64,000 nucleotides of DNA from Lysobacterales bacterium PRO7 (GCA_021404785.1 QWHH01000010.1:30012-94011), one strand, 5' to 3'; positions 48,960-61,009 are shown, counted from the stretch's first letter. The notes: generated by a model from the letters alone, not told the origin. Translations and numbers: made by a program.

Positions 48960-49508
48960 CTAGAACGCCGGTTTTTCCGGGCTGGTCTGGTAGCGCGTGA
49001 CGCCGTCGAGGATTTCCCGCTTTGCCGCCGCGACATCGAGCCAGCCGTCGAGCTTCACCCATTTGCCTTTTTCCAGATCCTTGTAGTGCTCGAAAAAATA
49101 GCCGATGCGTTCGAGCCAATGGCCGGATACCTGACCGATGTCGGCGATATGCGCATAACCGGGAAAGGTTTTTTCGTGCGGAGCGACGATCAGTTTTTCG
49201 TCCGCGCCGGCTTCATCGCTCATGCGCAGCATGCCGACCGGGCGGCAGCGAATCACCGAACCCGGCACCAGCGGCAGCGGCAGGATCACCAACGCGTCGA
49301 GCGGATCGCCATCGCCGCCCAACGTGTGCGGCACATAGCCGTAGTTGCACGGATAGCGCATCGGCGTGGACAACACGCGGTCGACGAAGATCGCGCCTGT
49401 GGCCTTGTCCACTTCGTACTTGACCGGTTCGGCGTCCTTGGGGATTTCGATGATGACGTTGATTTCATCCGGCACGTCGCGGCCGGCGGGGACGAGGTCC
49501 AGGCCCAT
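48960..49508 (-). CDS. ppa: Inorganic pyrophosphatase, soluble family I
   Basis: A 182-residue PPase that hydrolyses pyrophosphate in the cytoplasm. The active-site motifs are intact: EIPKDAEPVKYEVDKATG, YPCNYGYVPHTLGGDGDPLDALV with the metal-binding DGDPLD, and the later DEKLIVAP. The ATG at 49508 gives the typical start GLDLVPAGRDVPDEINVIIEIP. It lies one small gene away from the membrane pyrophosphatase hppA, so the cell holds both a soluble and an energy-conserving PPase. Confidence 0.96.
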   Translation of the reverse strand: MGLDLVPAGRDVPDEINVIIEIPKDAEPVKYEVDKATGAIFVDRVLSTPMRYPCNYGYVPHTLGGDGDPLDALVILPLPLVPGSVIRCRPVGMLRMSDEAGADEKLIVAPHEKTFPGYAHIADIGQVSGHWLERIGYFFEHYKDLEKGKWVKLDGWLDVAAAKREILDGVTRYQTSPEKPAF

Positions 49509-49620
49509 GGTGGCATCCAGCGGATTTCTGAGGGGCGCGCAGGATAAAGCAAACTCGCTGAACGCGCGCACAAACGCCCCACGACGGCATCGGCCTTGCC
49601 GATGCGTCGGTGCTTTCCCG

Positions 49621-49806
49621 TTACGAATTCGGATCGTGCGCAGGTTTCGCGTCCGTCGCTTTGTCCGCACTCGGTTTGGGAGCCGGAGCGGCATGCGCGC
49701 CGACCAGCGTTTCCGGCACGGTCGGTCGCACGGCGCCATTCCGGTATTGCGGCGAACAGGCAGCGAGTACGAAGCAGGTGACGAGAGCGATGGGGATGCG
49801 TTTCAT
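49621..49806 (-). CDS. Small lipoprotein
   Basis: A 61-residue predicted lipoprotein. The signal peptide MKRIPIALVTCFVLAAC ends in the lipobox LAAC, giving an acylated cysteine at residue 17. The mature part is only 45 residues, Pro/Ala/Lys-rich and probably disordered. The ATG follows GGAG by seven bases. I see no family match. It lies between hppA and ppa on the same strand, after the hppA terminator. Confidence 0.65.
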   Translation of the reverse strand: MKRIPIALVTCFVLAACSPQYRNGAVRPTVPETLVGAHAAPAPKPSADKATDAKPAHDPNS

Positions 49807-49820
49807 CGGCCTTCTCCAGA

Positions 49821-49848
49821 AAAAGAAAGCCCCGCGCATGGCGGGGCT
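49821..49848 (-). terminator. Rho-independent terminator of hppA
   Basis: On the minus strand, AGCCCCGC, five-base loop, GCGGGGCT is followed by TTTCTTTTTC. It lies 26 bases after the hppA stop codon. The stem sequence resembles that after groEL, a common theme for terminators of this genome. Confidence 0.9.
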
Positions 49849-49874
49849 CTCGAGCGAACCGCTTGCGTTGGAGT

Positions 49875-51941
<2,067 letters not shown>

Positions 51942-52082
51942 CGGATTCTCCCTGAAACGAAAAGATAAGCCGCTAGGGCCGAAAACCCCGGAAAAAAGCC
52001 TGCGAAGTATACCTGCTGCGTGCGACAAGGCCAGCACGCCTGTGGGTCAGGCGCGTGCGACCCATCTGGCACAATAGCCCCG

Positions 52083-53267
52083 ATGAACCCTGGCGTGATC
52101 GATAGCCTCGCGACTTCGCAACTTGCAGTGCGCGCTACAGATTACGTGCCGGCCTTGACCGGCCTGCGTGGACTGGCTGCGGGCTGGGTGCTGGTGTTCC
52201 ACCTGTGGCAGTTTTCCGGTTCGCCGGCGCTCGTGATCCACATTGCGGATTTCGCGATCCACTTGACGCCGCTCGCTGCTAGCGGGTTTCTCGGCGTTGA
52301 CCTGTTTTTCGGTCTGTCGGGATTTCTGCTTTCGATGCCGTTCCACCGCGCCGCGCTGGCGCGCGCACCGATGCCGAACCTGCGCACGTTCGGGATCCGG
52401 CGCTGCCGGCGCGTGTTACCTGCGTACTACGCGAATCTGGCGATCATCGTGGCTGTCTTGTTCGCGCTGGGGCAGGTCTCCTCATTGACATCGCTGAATC
52501 TGGTTTCGCATCTGTTGCTGGTACAGAACCTGGTGCCGGTGCGTGAGACGTTCAACGGCGTGTACTGGACGATGCCGATCGAATGGGATTTCTACGCGGT
52601 CCTGCCCGTGCTGATGTTCACGCTGGTGCGATCGCGCGCCGGACTCGTGTTGCTCGGCGTGCTGGCGCTGGTGCTGGCGTTTCGATTGCTGTGCTATGGC
52701 GCCTACTTCAATGAGCCGTGGGCGAATCATTTCGATTACGGCTGGATCGTGCAGTTGCCGGCGCGGCTGGACGAATTCTTCTTCGGCGTACTTGGCGCCG
52801 GTATTTTTGTGCGCAGGCCGCCGTCGGCACGCGCAGGTAACGCCCTGCTCATAACAGGTGCCGTGGGGATTGCGCTGGCGATGGCGGTATTCGCGCGTGT
52901 CGGCAACGATCTGCTGCCACCGCAGATGCCCTGGATGCTGCTGCATTTCACCTGGATCGGCGCGGCGTTCGGCGCCTTCATCCTTGGTGCGGCCGGGCAA
53001 CGTTCCTGGTTTTGCTGGCGCTGGCTGGCGTGGCTAGGCCTGATCAGCTACAGCCTGTATCTGTGGCATTACCCGTTGCTCGAAGCGGCGCAGCATTTTC
53101 ACCTGCTCGGCACCGGCGATACGACGGCACTGTTGTTCACGACGTTGATCGCGACGCCGGCTATCCTTTTGGTGAGTTGGCTGTCCCAGCATTGCGTCGA
53201 GCGCCCGTTCCTTGCACCGCATCAGCGCAAGGTGGCCGACCTGCAACAATTGGGCGCGCCGGAGTGA
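52083..53267 (+). CDS. Acyltransferase 3 (OafA/NodX-like) membrane protein
   Basis: A 394-residue protein with ten or so hydrophobic helices. It has the acyltransferase 3 signatures PALTGLRGLAAGWVLVFHLW with the catalytic His at the end of helix one, and FFGLSGFLLS with the R-rich segment after it. Such enzymes O-acetylate surface polysaccharides or lipids. The ATG at 52083 lies seven bases after a -10-like CACAAT. The gene ends exactly one base before the convergent pfp gene. The acceptor is unknown. Confidence 0.88.
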   Translation: MNPGVIDSLATSQLAVRATDYVPALTGLRGLAAGWVLVFHLWQFSGSPALVIHIADFAIHLTPLAASGFLGVDLFFGLSGFLLSMPFHRAALARAPMPNLRTFGIRRCRRVLPAYYANLAIIVAVLFALGQVSSLTSLNLVSHLLLVQNLVPVRETFNGVYWTMPIEWDFYAVLPVLMFTLVRSRAGLVLLGVLALVLAFRLLCYGAYFNEPWANHFDYGWIVQLPARLDEFFFGVLGAGIFVRRPPSARAGNALLITGAVGIALAMAVFARVGNDLLPPQMPWMLLHFTWIGAAFGAFILGAAGQRSWFCWRWLAWLGLISYSLYLWHYPLLEAAQHFHLLGTGDTTALLFTTLIATPAILLVSWLSQHCVERPFLAPHQRKVADLQQLGAPE

Positions 53268-54533
53268 TTATTTTTCCGCCAACGGATACGCCGCCAATTT
53301 CTTCTTTGCGAGCTTCAGTTTGGGCCGGACGTACTTCGGCAATCCGCTGATCTTGTCGTACGGCGGTGCATCCTCGCCACGGATCAGCGGTTCCAGATAG
53401 CGCCGCGCAGCGGGCGTGATGCCGAAGCCGTCCGCACTGATGAAGTTGCGCGGCAGCTTCTTCTCGACATTCGCGATCTTGGTCAGTGGCGTCGGCACGA
53501 GATTCCACTTGAACGGTGTCGTGGACACGCGCCTGATCACCGGCATTACGCCATTCTTCCCGGCCAGGGCGTACTCGACCGCGGCCTTGCCGACCGCGTA
53601 AGCCTGCTCCGCATCGACTTTCGAGGCGACATGGCGCGCGGAGCGTTGCAGGTAGTCCGGTACCGCCCAGTGGAACTTGTAGCCGAGTTTGTTTTTCACG
53701 AGCTGTGCGATCATCGGCCCGACGCCGCCAAGCTGGGTGTGGCCGAAGGCGTCCGTCGTGCCGGCTTCGGCGAGGAATTTTCCAGCCGCGGTTTTCACGC
53801 CTTCGGAAACGACGACCGTGCACCAGCCCACGCGCTCGACCGTAGCCTTGACCTTGGCCAGAAACGCGGCCTCGTCAAAGGTGATTTCCGGAAACAGGAT
53901 CACGTGCGGTGCCTCGTCCGCACGTTTGCCGGCAAGACCCGCGGCGGCCGCGATCCAGCCGGCGTGGCGGCCCATCACTTCCATCACGAACACCTTGGTC
54001 GAGGATTCGTGCATGGAGGCCACGTCCAGGCTCGCCTCCACAACCGACACCGCGGTGTACTTGGCCACCGAGCCGAAGCCAGGGCAGGAATCGGTGACGG
54101 GTAGATCGTTGTCCACGGTCTTCGGCACGCCAATCACGTTGAGCGGGTAGCCCAGGGTTCTGGCGATCTGCGCAATTTTCAGCGAGGTGTCGGCCGAATC
54201 GTTGCCGCCGTTGTATAAAAAGTGGCGGATATCGTGCGCGCGCAGCACCGCGATCAGGCGCTCGTAATGCGCGCGATCGGTCTCCTGCGACTTGAGCTTG
54301 AAACGGCAGGAGCCGAACGCGCCGCCGGGCGTATGCCGCAGCGCGGCAATGGCGGCGCTGTCGAGGTTCGACAGATCGAACAATTCCTCGCGCAATGCGC
54401 CGATGATGCCGTTGCGGGCAGCATACACGCCAACTTTTTTACGGCGACAGGCCTGGATTACCGCACAGGCGGTGGCATTGATCACGGCGGTGACGCCGCC
54501 GGACTGCGCATACAGCAGATTGCCTTGACGCAT
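53268..54533 (-). CDS. pfp: Pyrophosphate-dependent 6-phosphofructokinase
   Basis: A 421-residue phosphofructokinase. The phosphoryl-donor loop reads YNGGNDSADT, where ATP-dependent enzymes have GGDGS; the Asp in this loop and the PKTVDNDL motif (with Lys) are the known marks of pyrophosphate use. MGRHAGWIAA is the fructose-6-phosphate site. The PPi-dependent enzyme is reversible and can serve glycolysis or gluconeogenesis. Its presence with hppA and ppa fits pyrophosphate economy described for Xanthomonas and methylotrophs. The initiator is the first ATG of the family pattern RQGNLLYAQSGGVTAVINA. Confidence 0.93.
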   Translation of the reverse strand: MRQGNLLYAQSGGVTAVINATACAVIQACRRKKVGVYAARNGIIGALREELFDLSNLDSAAIAALRHTPGGAFGSCRFKLKSQETDRAHYERLIAVLRAHDIRHFLYNGGNDSADTSLKIAQIARTLGYPLNVIGVPKTVDNDLPVTDSCPGFGSVAKYTAVSVVEASLDVASMHESSTKVFVMEVMGRHAGWIAAAAGLAGKRADEAPHVILFPEITFDEAAFLAKVKATVERVGWCTVVVSEGVKTAAGKFLAEAGTTDAFGHTQLGGVGPMIAQLVKNKLGYKFHWAVPDYLQRSARHVASKVDAEQAYAVGKAAVEYALAGKNGVMPVIRRVSTTPFKWNLVPTPLTKIANVEKKLPRNFISADGFGITPAARRYLEPLIRGEDAPPYDKISGLPKYVRPKLKLAKKKLAAYPLAEK

Positions 54534-54627
54534 CGGATACCCCGCAGTTTGACTAAGTGTGGCAACGCCGCTAGGTTAGCCCGTCGGGATGGCTTTTGCC
54601 CATCGCAAACAGAATAATTCCAGGAAC

Positions 54628-55200
54628 ATGCGCATCGTTTTCTTCGGCCCCAACGGATCGGGCAAGGGCACCCAGGCCGCGCTGCTCAAGGCCGAATTGA
54701 GGGTCCCGCATATCTCCACCGGCGACCTGCTGCGCGCGGCGGTCAAGGCCGGCACGCCGCTTGGGCTTCAGGCCAAGGCGGTGATGGAGGCGGGCAAGCT
54801 TGTTTCCGACGAGATCGTGCTCGGCATGCTCGAAGAACGTGTGGCGCAACCGGATGCGCGCGGCGGTTTCATCCTCGACGGCTATCCACGCAATCTTGCC
54901 CAGTGCGCTGCGCTCGAAGGCCTGCTGACGCGAATCGGCAAGCCGCTGGATATCGCCATCGAACTCGACGTGCCGGACAGAGCCATCCTCGAACGCTGCG
55001 AGATCCGCTTCAAGGCCGAACACCGCCCCGACGACGACCCGGCGATCGTGCGCAAGCGCCTGCAGGTCTACCGCGAGCAGACCGCGCCGGTGGCGCGCCA
55101 TTTCGCGGACATGGGAAAACTTGTCACCGTGAACGGCGTTGGCAGCGTGGATGCGGTTTTCGCGCGCATTCTCGAGGTGCTGCCGCGCGCGGTCGCTTGA
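54628..55200 (+). CDS. adk: Adenylate kinase, short (no-lid) type
   Basis: A 190-residue kinase for AMP + ATP = 2 ADP. The P-loop is GPNGSGKGTQ (7-16), and the AMP site includes HISTGDLLRAAV and GFILDGYPRN. The lid is reduced to the short form (ERCEIRFKAEHRPDDDP), as in many Xanthomonadales enzymes, so no zinc-finger lid is present. An AGGA lies just before the ATG. It is the first gene of a plus-strand operon that continues with a membrane protein, mpl, a LON-domain protein and an SDR. Confidence 0.96.
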   Translation: MRIVFFGPNGSGKGTQAALLKAELRVPHISTGDLLRAAVKAGTPLGLQAKAVMEAGKLVSDEIVLGMLEERVAQPDARGGFILDGYPRNLAQCAALEGLLTRIGKPLDIAIELDVPDRAILERCEIRFKAEHRPDDDPAIVRKRLQVYREQTAPVARHFADMGKLVTVNGVGSVDAVFARILEVLPRAVA

Positions 55201-55222
55201 ACCGCGCGCGCTTCGCGCCATC

Positions 55223-55759
55223 GTGATTCCCGCATTCCTGCTCGTCCTGCGTGATGTCATCCTGCTGCGCCGTGGCCCGCAGGACATGCCGCATTCGCCG
55301 CGATTGCTGGTCGCGGTGTGCGCGGCCAGCCTGCTGCTGCAACTGGCGATTGCCAGCGTGCTCGGCATTCCAGGCGATGCGCTCGGTGCGGGCCTGATCG
55401 GCCTTGCGTTCAACCTCGGCGTTATTTTCCTGTTGCTCAACGTGCGCGGCGTGCGCGAGCGTTTCGTGCAGGCGGCACTGGCGCTGACCAGCTGTGCGAT
55501 CGTGTTCGCGATCCTGAGCGTGCCGATCGTGCTGGCGATCGGCAACAAGCCGCCGACGGCAGAGACAATGACTGGATTGCAGGCGCTGCTCGGCATGCTC
55601 GCGCTACCAGTGGTGGTGTGGAAACTGATCGTGGATGCGCACATCCTGCGCCACAGTTTGAATCTGCCGTTTGCCGCGGGCATGCTCATCGCGCTGTTCT
55701 GGATTGTCGCCGAATTGAGCCTGGGGGCTGTGCTGGGCGGCCCGACTACTGCGGCGTGA
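55223..55759 (+). CDS. Membrane protein of unknown function
   Basis: A protein of about 178 residues with five hydrophobic helices spread along its length and conserved-looking polar spots (LRDVILLRRGPQDMPHSPRLL near the start). The GTG at 55223 is used because it directly precedes the first helix; ATG at 55286 is an alternative. No strong ribosome site is seen. It lies 22 bases after adk and its stop overlaps the mpl start (GTGA), so it is coupled to both. I do not recognise the family. Confidence 0.62.
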   Translation: MIPAFLLVLRDVILLRRGPQDMPHSPRLLVAVCAASLLLQLAIASVLGIPGDALGAGLIGLAFNLGVIFLLLNVRGVRERFVQAALALTSCAIVFAILSVPIVLAIGNKPPTAETMTGLQALLGMLALPVVVWKLIVDAHILRHSLNLPFAAGMLIALFWIVAELSLGAVLGGPTTAA

Positions 55760-57123
55760 GTAGTAATGTGAAATTGTATATTTTAGGAATCGGTGGAACC
55801 TTCATGGGCGGCGTCGCCGCGCTGGCGCGCGAGCTTGGGCACGGCGTCGCCGGTTGCGACGCGAATATCTATCCGCCGATGAGCGATCAGCTCGCCGCGC
55901 TCGGCGTGCATCTGGATTTGGGCTATCGTGCCGAACATCTGGATTCCGCAAAGCCCGATCTCGTCATCGTCGGCAATGCGCTGTCGCGCGGCAATGCCAT
56001 CGTCGAGCGCCTGCTGGATTTGCGCATGCCGTATGTGTCCGGGCCGCAATGGATCGGCGAAAACATGCTCGCGCCGAGACGCGTGTTCGCCGTTGCCGGC
56101 ACGCACGGCAAGACCACGACCACGGCGATGTTGGCGTGGATCCTCGACGCCTGCGGGCGCAATCCCGGATTTCTGGTCGGCGGCGTACCGGAAAATTTCG
56201 GCGTGTCGGCGCGAAGCGGCGGCGGCAATGATTTCGTGATCGAGGCGGACGAATACGACACCGCGTTTTTCGACAAGCGCAGCAAGTTCGTGCATTACCG
56301 ACCGACGCTCGCGATCCTCAACAACCTCGAATACGACCACGCCGACATCTTTCCGGATGTCGCCGCGATCCAGCGCCAGTTCCATCACCTCGTGCGCACG
56401 GTACCGGGCAACGGACGCCTGATCGTCAATGCCGAAGACGCGCGCCTCGCCGAGGTACTGGCGATGGGCGCGTGGACGCCGGTGACGAGTTTCGGCATCG
56501 ACACCGGTGACTGGCGCGCGAAGTTGATCGCGGCGGATGGCTCGCAATTCGTCGTGCTGCATGACGGGAAGGAGCTTGGCGAAGTGCGCTGGAACCTGCT
56601 CGGCCGCCACAACGTGATGAATGCGCTGGCCGCACTCGCCGCGGCAGATGCGGGCGGCGTCGATGCGGGGCGCGCCATCGCCGCACTCGCGGATTTTCGC
56701 AGCGCCAAGCGCCGGCTGGAATTGGTCGGCGAGGGCGCGGGTATAAAAGTGTACGATGACTTCGCGCACCATCCGACCGCCATTGCGACGACGCTCGCGG
56801 GACTGCGCGCGCGTGTGGGCCGGGCGCGCATCCTGGTCGGCATGGAGCCGCGCTCCAATTCGATGCGACTTGGCGCGCACGCGGACGAACTCGCGCCTTC
56901 CTTGCACGACGCCGATGCCGTCGTGTTCCTGCACAAACCCGGATTGGCTTGGGATGCCGCGCGCATAACCGATGCGCTCGCTGGCCGCGGTCGCACCGCC
57001 CCGACGGTCGATGCGCTGATCGCGCTGCTTGCCGAATCCACGCGCGCCGGCGACCACGTCGTGTTCATGTCCAACGGCGGATTCGAAAATGCACCGCGGC
57101 GTTTCTTGAACGCATTGCGCTGA
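55756..57123 (+). CDS. mpl: UDP-MurNAc:L-Ala-gamma-D-Glu-meso-Dap ligase (peptidoglycan recycling)
   Basis: A 455-residue Mur ligase that reattaches the recycled tripeptide to UDP-MurNAc. It has the N-terminal YILGIGGTFMGGVA fold, the ATP loop VAGTHGKTTTTAML, the DEYDTAFFDKRSKFVHYRP motif specific to Mpl, and DDFAHHPTAI typical of MurC/Mpl. A GTG at 55756 overlapping the upstream stop is used; another GTG at 55768 is possible. The first 40 bases are AT-rich compared with the rest. In E. coli mpl is single; here it sits in the adk operon. Confidence 0.95.
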   Translation: MSSNVKLYILGIGGTFMGGVAALARELGHGVAGCDANIYPPMSDQLAALGVHLDLGYRAEHLDSAKPDLVIVGNALSRGNAIVERLLDLRMPYVSGPQWIGENMLAPRRVFAVAGTHGKTTTTAMLAWILDACGRNPGFLVGGVPENFGVSARSGGGNDFVIEADEYDTAFFDKRSKFVHYRPTLAILNNLEYDHADIFPDVAAIQRQFHHLVRTVPGNGRLIVNAEDARLAEVLAMGAWTPVTSFGIDTGDWRAKLIAADGSQFVVLHDGKELGEVRWNLLGRHNVMNALAALAAADAGGVDAGRAIAALADFRSAKRRLELVGEGAGIKVYDDFAHHPTAIATTLAGLRARVGRARILVGMEPRSNSMRLGAHADELAPSLHDADAVVFLHKPGLAWDAARITDALAGRGRTAPTVDALIALLAESTRAGDHVVFMSNGGFENAPRRFLNALR

Positions 57124-57152
57124 ATTCGGCTTAGACTGGCAGCGTGACTGCC

Positions 57153-57734
57153 ATGGATATCTCCCTGTTTCCGCTCAACTGCGTGCTGTTTCCCGGCGGC
57201 ATGCTCGAGTTGCGGATTTTCGAGCCCCGTTATCTGGATCTGGTGCGCGAGTGTGCGCGCAAGAACAGCGGCATTGGCGTGTGCCTGATCTTGCATGGAC
57301 AAGAAGCGGGCGAGCCGGCGATCCCTGCCGCGATCGGCACGCTGGCGCATATTGTGGATTTCTATACTACCGATGACGGATTGCTCGGCATTCGCGCCAG
57401 AGGCGGTGCGCGCTTCCGTGTGGCCCATACGCGCGTGCGCGACAATGGCCTTATCCACGGCAGCGTGCACTTCTGGCCGGACGAGGCGCACGTGCCGGTG
57501 CCGGCCGAGTTTGCGCTGCTGGCGACGATCCTGGAACGTCTGCTCGAACGCGTCGGCGGAGATGTCGCAAAAGTCGAACGCGCGTGCTACGACGACGCAA
57601 GTTGGGTTGGTTTCCGCCTCGCCGAAGCGTTGCCGCTGGAAAACCGCGAGCGCCAGCATCTGTTGCAGATGACCGATCCGCTGGAGCGCTTGGGCCAGTT
57701 GATGCACTATTTGCCGCGATTCCAGAAAGCATGA
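57153..57734 (+). CDS. LON substrate-binding-domain protein
   Basis: A 193-residue protein covering the N-terminal (PUA-like plus helical) domain of Lon proteases without the ATPase or protease parts. The start MDISLFPLNCVLFPGGMLELRIFEPRYLDL is diagnostic. The ATG at 57153 is used; a GTG three codons upstream is an alternative. Free-standing copies are common in Proteobacteria, with unknown role. It lies 29 bases after mpl and nine before the SDR gene. Confidence 0.9.
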   Translation: MDISLFPLNCVLFPGGMLELRIFEPRYLDLVRECARKNSGIGVCLILHGQEAGEPAIPAAIGTLAHIVDFYTTDDGLLGIRARGGARFRVAHTRVRDNGLIHGSVHFWPDEAHVPVPAEFALLATILERLLERVGGDVAKVERACYDDASWVGFRLAEALPLENRERQHLLQMTDPLERLGQLMHYLPRFQKA

Positions 57735-57743
57735 GAATTTGAC

Positions 57744-58562
57744 ATGGCCACACTCGCCGACAAAACCCTGTTTATCACCGGTGCCTCGCGCGGCATCGGC
57801 CTCGCGATCGCGCTGCGCGCCGCGCGCGATGGCGCGAACATCGTCATCGCGGCGAAATCGGACGTGCCGAATCCGAAATTGCCGGGCACGATCCACACCG
57901 CTGCGGCAGCAGTCGAAGCCGCCGGCGGCAAGGCGCTCGCCATCAAGTGCGACATTCGCGACGAGGCCAACGTGCATGCTGCGGTCGCTGCGACTGTCGC
58001 TCGTTTCGGCGGCATCGATGTTCTGATCAACAACGCCAGCGCGATCTGGTTGCGCGGCACGCTCGACACGCCAATGAAACGCTTCGACCTGATGCAACAG
58101 GTCAACGTGCGCGGAACGTTTTTATGCGCGCAGGTCTGTCTGCCGCATCTGATGAAATCCGCGAACCCGCACATCCTCACGCTGGCACCGCCGCCGACAC
58201 TCGATCCAAAATGGTGGGCTCCGCACACCGGCTATACGCTGGCCAAGATGGGCATGAGTTTCGTCACGCTTGGCCTTGCCGCCGAGTTTGTCGACAACGG
58301 CGTTGCCATCAACACGCTGTGGCCGCGCACGATCATCGCGACCGATGCGCTGAACATGATTCCCGGTATTCCGACGAATCGTTGCCGCAAGCCCGAGATT
58401 CTTGCCGATGCCGCGCACGCGATCCTGACAAAACCGGCGCGCGCAGCGACCGGCAGATTTTTCATCGACGAGGATGTGCTGCGCGAGGCAGGCGTGAGCG
58501 ATCTTTCCGGCTACGCCGTCGATCCGACGCAGCCGTTGTTGCCGGATTTGTTCCTGGATTGA
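57744..58562 (+). CDS. Short-chain dehydrogenase, HSDL2-like
   Basis: A 272-residue SDR. The nucleotide loop is TGASRGIG (13-20), NNAS follows near residue 96, and the YTLAK motif provides Tyr and Lys. The insert after strand beta-2 (KSDVPNPKLPGTIHTAAAAVEAAGG) is typical for the hydroxysteroid dehydrogenase-like 2 branch. Where that branch usually has LSPP before the WW segment, this protein has LAPP, so the catalytic serine may be missing; the alignment here is by eye. It is the last gene of the adk-mpl run. The substrate is unknown. Confidence 0.85.
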   Translation: MATLADKTLFITGASRGIGLAIALRAARDGANIVIAAKSDVPNPKLPGTIHTAAAAVEAAGGKALAIKCDIRDEANVHAAVAATVARFGGIDVLINNASAIWLRGTLDTPMKRFDLMQQVNVRGTFLCAQVCLPHLMKSANPHILTLAPPPTLDPKWWAPHTGYTLAKMGMSFVTLGLAAEFVDNGVAINTLWPRTIIATDALNMIPGIPTNRCRKPEILADAAHAILTKPARAATGRFFIDEDVLREAGVSDLSGYAVDPTQPLLPDLFLD

Positions 58563-58601
58563 TCTCGTGAGCTTAGATTCCGGATGCCGGGAAGTGGTGA
58601 A

Positions 58602-59720
58602 TCAGGCCAGCGCCTGAGCCAGATCGGCGACCAGATCGTCGGGATGCTCAAGCCCGACAGAAATCCGCAGCAGATTCTGGGGCGAAACCGGATGCTCGCC
58701 CTCAACCGATGCGCGGTGTTCAAGCAGCGATTCGCAACCGCCGAGTGACGTGGCGTTGGTGAACACCTTCACTTTTGACGCCACGGCAAGCGCCGCATCG
58801 CGGCCGCCGCGGATCTCCACGCTCATCATGCCGCCGAAATCGCGCATCTGTTTCGCGGCCACGGCGTGTTGCGCATGCGTGTGCAGCCCCGGCCAGTTCA
58901 CCCGTTCAACGCGCGGATGCGCGGCGAGAAATTCGGCGACAGCACGCGCGTTGCGGCAATGCCAAGCCATGCGCGCGGGCAACGAGCGGCAACCGCGCAG
59001 CGTCAGCCATGTGCTGAACGGCGAGGCGATCGCGCCGGTGACGTGACGGTAGTGCGCGGCGCGTTCGTACAGTGCGTCGTGCTGCGCGAAGACCAGCGCA
59101 CCGCCGAGAACGTCGCTGTGGCCGCCAAAATATTTCGTCGTCGAATGCATCACCACGTCGGCGCCCAGCGCCAGCGGTTGTTGCAAGACCGGCGTCGCGA
59201 AGGTGTTGTCGCAGGCGAGCAGCGCATCATGCGCGTGCGCGATCTGCGCGAGCGCGGCGATGTCGGCGATTTTCAGGCGCGGATTCGATGGCGTTTCGGC
59301 CCAGATCAGGGCGATGCCATTCGCGCTGGCCACGCGCACGGCGGCGAGATCGCTCATGTCCACAGCGACCGCAGCGATGCCGCGTCGCGTGAGGAAATCC
59401 TGCGCTAGCAGACGCAGGCCGGTATAGCAATCGTCCGGAATCAGGATGCGCGAGTCGTTCGGCAGCGACTCCAGCAATGCCGTCATCGCCGCCATGCCCG
59501 AGGCGAAGGCGAGCGCAGCGGTACCGCTTTCGAGTGCCGCGAGTGCGGTTTCCAGGCGATCCTGGGTCGGATTGCCTTCGCGCTGGTATTCGTAGCCGGC
59601 GATGCGCTCGGCAGCCGGTCCGTGCGCGAACGTCGTCGAAAGGTGAATTGGCGGCGCGACTGCACCGGTGGCAGCGTCGGGTTCTGCACCCGCGTGAACG
59701 GCGAGTGTTTCAGGACGCAT
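58602..59720 (-). CDS. Cys/Met-metabolism PLP enzyme (cystathionine gamma-synthase/lyase family)
   Basis: A 372-residue PLP enzyme. The cofactor lysine is K196 in [13 protein letters not shown]. Other family landmarks are [32 protein letters not shown] and DNTFATP. The ATG at 59720 follows AAGGAGG at ideal spacing. Sequence alone does not separate synthase (MetB), gamma-lyase or related enzymes; YQREGNPT and the HRASVEGE segment near the end fit MetB/MetC-type members. It overlaps the end of hemL by 11 bases and is the last gene of a thiE-hemL operon. Confidence 0.9.
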   Translation of the reverse strand: MRPETLAVHAGAEPDAATGAVAPPIHLSTTFAHGPAAERIAGYEYQREGNPTQDRLETALAALESGTAALAFASGMAAMTALLESLPNDSRILIPDDCYTGLRLLAQDFLTRRGIAAVAVDMSDLAAVRVASANGIALIWAETPSNPRLKIADIAALAQIAHAHDALLACDNTFATPVLQQPLALGADVVMHSTTKYFGGHSDVLGGALVFAQHDALYERAAHYRHVTGAIASPFSTWLTLRGCRSLPARMAWHCRNARAVAEFLAAHPRVERVNWPGLHTHAQHAVAAKQMRDFGGMMSVEIRGGRDAALAVASKVKVFTNATSLGGCESLLEHRASVEGEHPVSPQNLLRISVGLEHPDDLVADLAQALA

Positions 59721-60999
59721 GGCGTGCCTCCTTGAATGCCGCGCGCGCCGCATCGAGCGTATCGGCGATATCCTGCTCGCTGTGCGCGGCAGACACGAAG
59801 CCGGCCTCGAACGCGGACGGCGCCAGATACACGCCGTGATCGAGCATGGCGTGGAAGAAGCGGTTGAACGCGGCGACGTCGCAGGTGGTGGCTTGCGTAT
59901 ACGTTTCCACTTTTTCCGAGGTGAAAAACAGGCCGAACATGCTGCCGACGCGGTTCGTGCTGAACGGCACGCCCGCTTCGATCGCCACGGCGGTCAGTCC
60001 GTCGATGAGCAACATCGTCTTGCGTTCGAGATCGGCGTAGAAACCTGGTGCCTGGATCAAACGCAGCATGGCCAGGCCCGCCGCCATCGCGATCGGATTG
60101 CCGGACAGCGTGCCGGCCTGATAGATCGGCCCGCTCGGCGCGACCTTGTCCATGATGTCGCGGCGTCCGCCGTAGGCGCCCACCGGCATGCCGCCGCCAA
60201 TGATTTTGCCGAACGTGGAAAGGTCTGGCGTGATGCCGTACAGGGCCTGCGCGCCGCCGAGCGCGACGCGGAATCCGGTCATCACTTCGTCGAAGATGAG
60301 CAGTGTGCCGTGCCGCGTGCACAGATCACGCAAACCTTGCAAGAAACCCGCGCGTGGCGGGATGCAGTTCATGTTGCCGGCGACGGGCTCGATGATGAGC
60401 CCGGCGATTTTGTCGCCGCAACGGGCGAACAATTCGCGTGCTGCATCGAGGTCGTTGTACGGCAGCGTGAGGGTGAGGTCGGCCAATGACTTCGGCACAC
60501 CGGGCGAAGTCGGCACGCCGAACGTAAGTGCGCCGGAGCCAGCCTTGACCAGGAAACTGTCGCCATGGCCGTGGTAGCAGCCCTCGAATTTCACGACCTT
60601 GTCGCGACCGGTGAAGCCGCGCGCGACGCGAAGCGCCGACATCGTCGCCTCGGTGCCAGAGTTGACCATGCGCAGCATCTGCATCGACGGCACCAGTCGC
60701 GCGATTTCCTCGGCCATGCGCACTTCAGCCGGGCAGGGCGTGCCGTAGGACAAACCGGCGCGCGCCGCTTCGGCCACGGCTTCGCGCACGGCGGGATGGT
60801 TGTGTCCGACGATCATCGGCCCCCACGAGCCGACGTAGTCGATGTAGCGTTTGCCTTCGACGTCCCACAGGCAGGGGCCGTCGGCATGGTCGGTGAAGAA
60901 CGGTTCGCCGCCGACAGACTTGAATGCACGCACCGGTGAGTTGACGCCACCGGGAAGGTGTTTTTGTGCGCGCTGGAACAATTCGTGATTCGTGGTCAT
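59710..60999 (-). CDS. hemL: Glutamate-1-semialdehyde 2,1-aminomutase
   Basis: A 429-residue PLP enzyme making 5-aminolevulinate for haem. The catalytic lysine is K265 in [18 protein letters not shown]. Other diagnostic segments are [26 protein letters not shown] and [11 protein letters not shown]. The start at 60999 gives the canonical N terminus [11 protein letters not shown]. thiE is 10 bases upstream on the same strand, a linkage common in Gammaproteobacteria. Confidence 0.97.
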   Translation of the reverse strand: MTTNHELFQRAQKHLPGGVNSPVRAFKSVGGEPFFTDHADGPCLWDVEGKRYIDYVGSWGPMIVGHNHPAVREAVAEAARAGLSYGTPCPAEVRMAEEIARLVPSMQMLRMVNSGTEATMSALRVARGFTGRDKVVKFEGCYHGHGDSFLVKAGSGALTFGVPTSPGVPKSLADLTLTLPYNDLDAARELFARCGDKIAGLIIEPVAGNMNCIPPRAGFLQGLRDLCTRHGTLLIFDEVMTGFRVALGGAQALYGITPDLSTFGKIIGGGMPVGAYGGRRDIMDKVAPSGPIYQAGTLSGNPIAMAAGLAMLRLIQAPGFYADLERKTMLLIDGLTAVAIEAGVPFSTNRVGSMFGLFFTSEKVETYTQATTCDVAAFNRFFHAMLDHGVYLAPSAFEAGFVSAAHSEQDIADTLDAARAAFKEARHAS

Positions 61000-61009
61000 G
61001 TATAAATCT

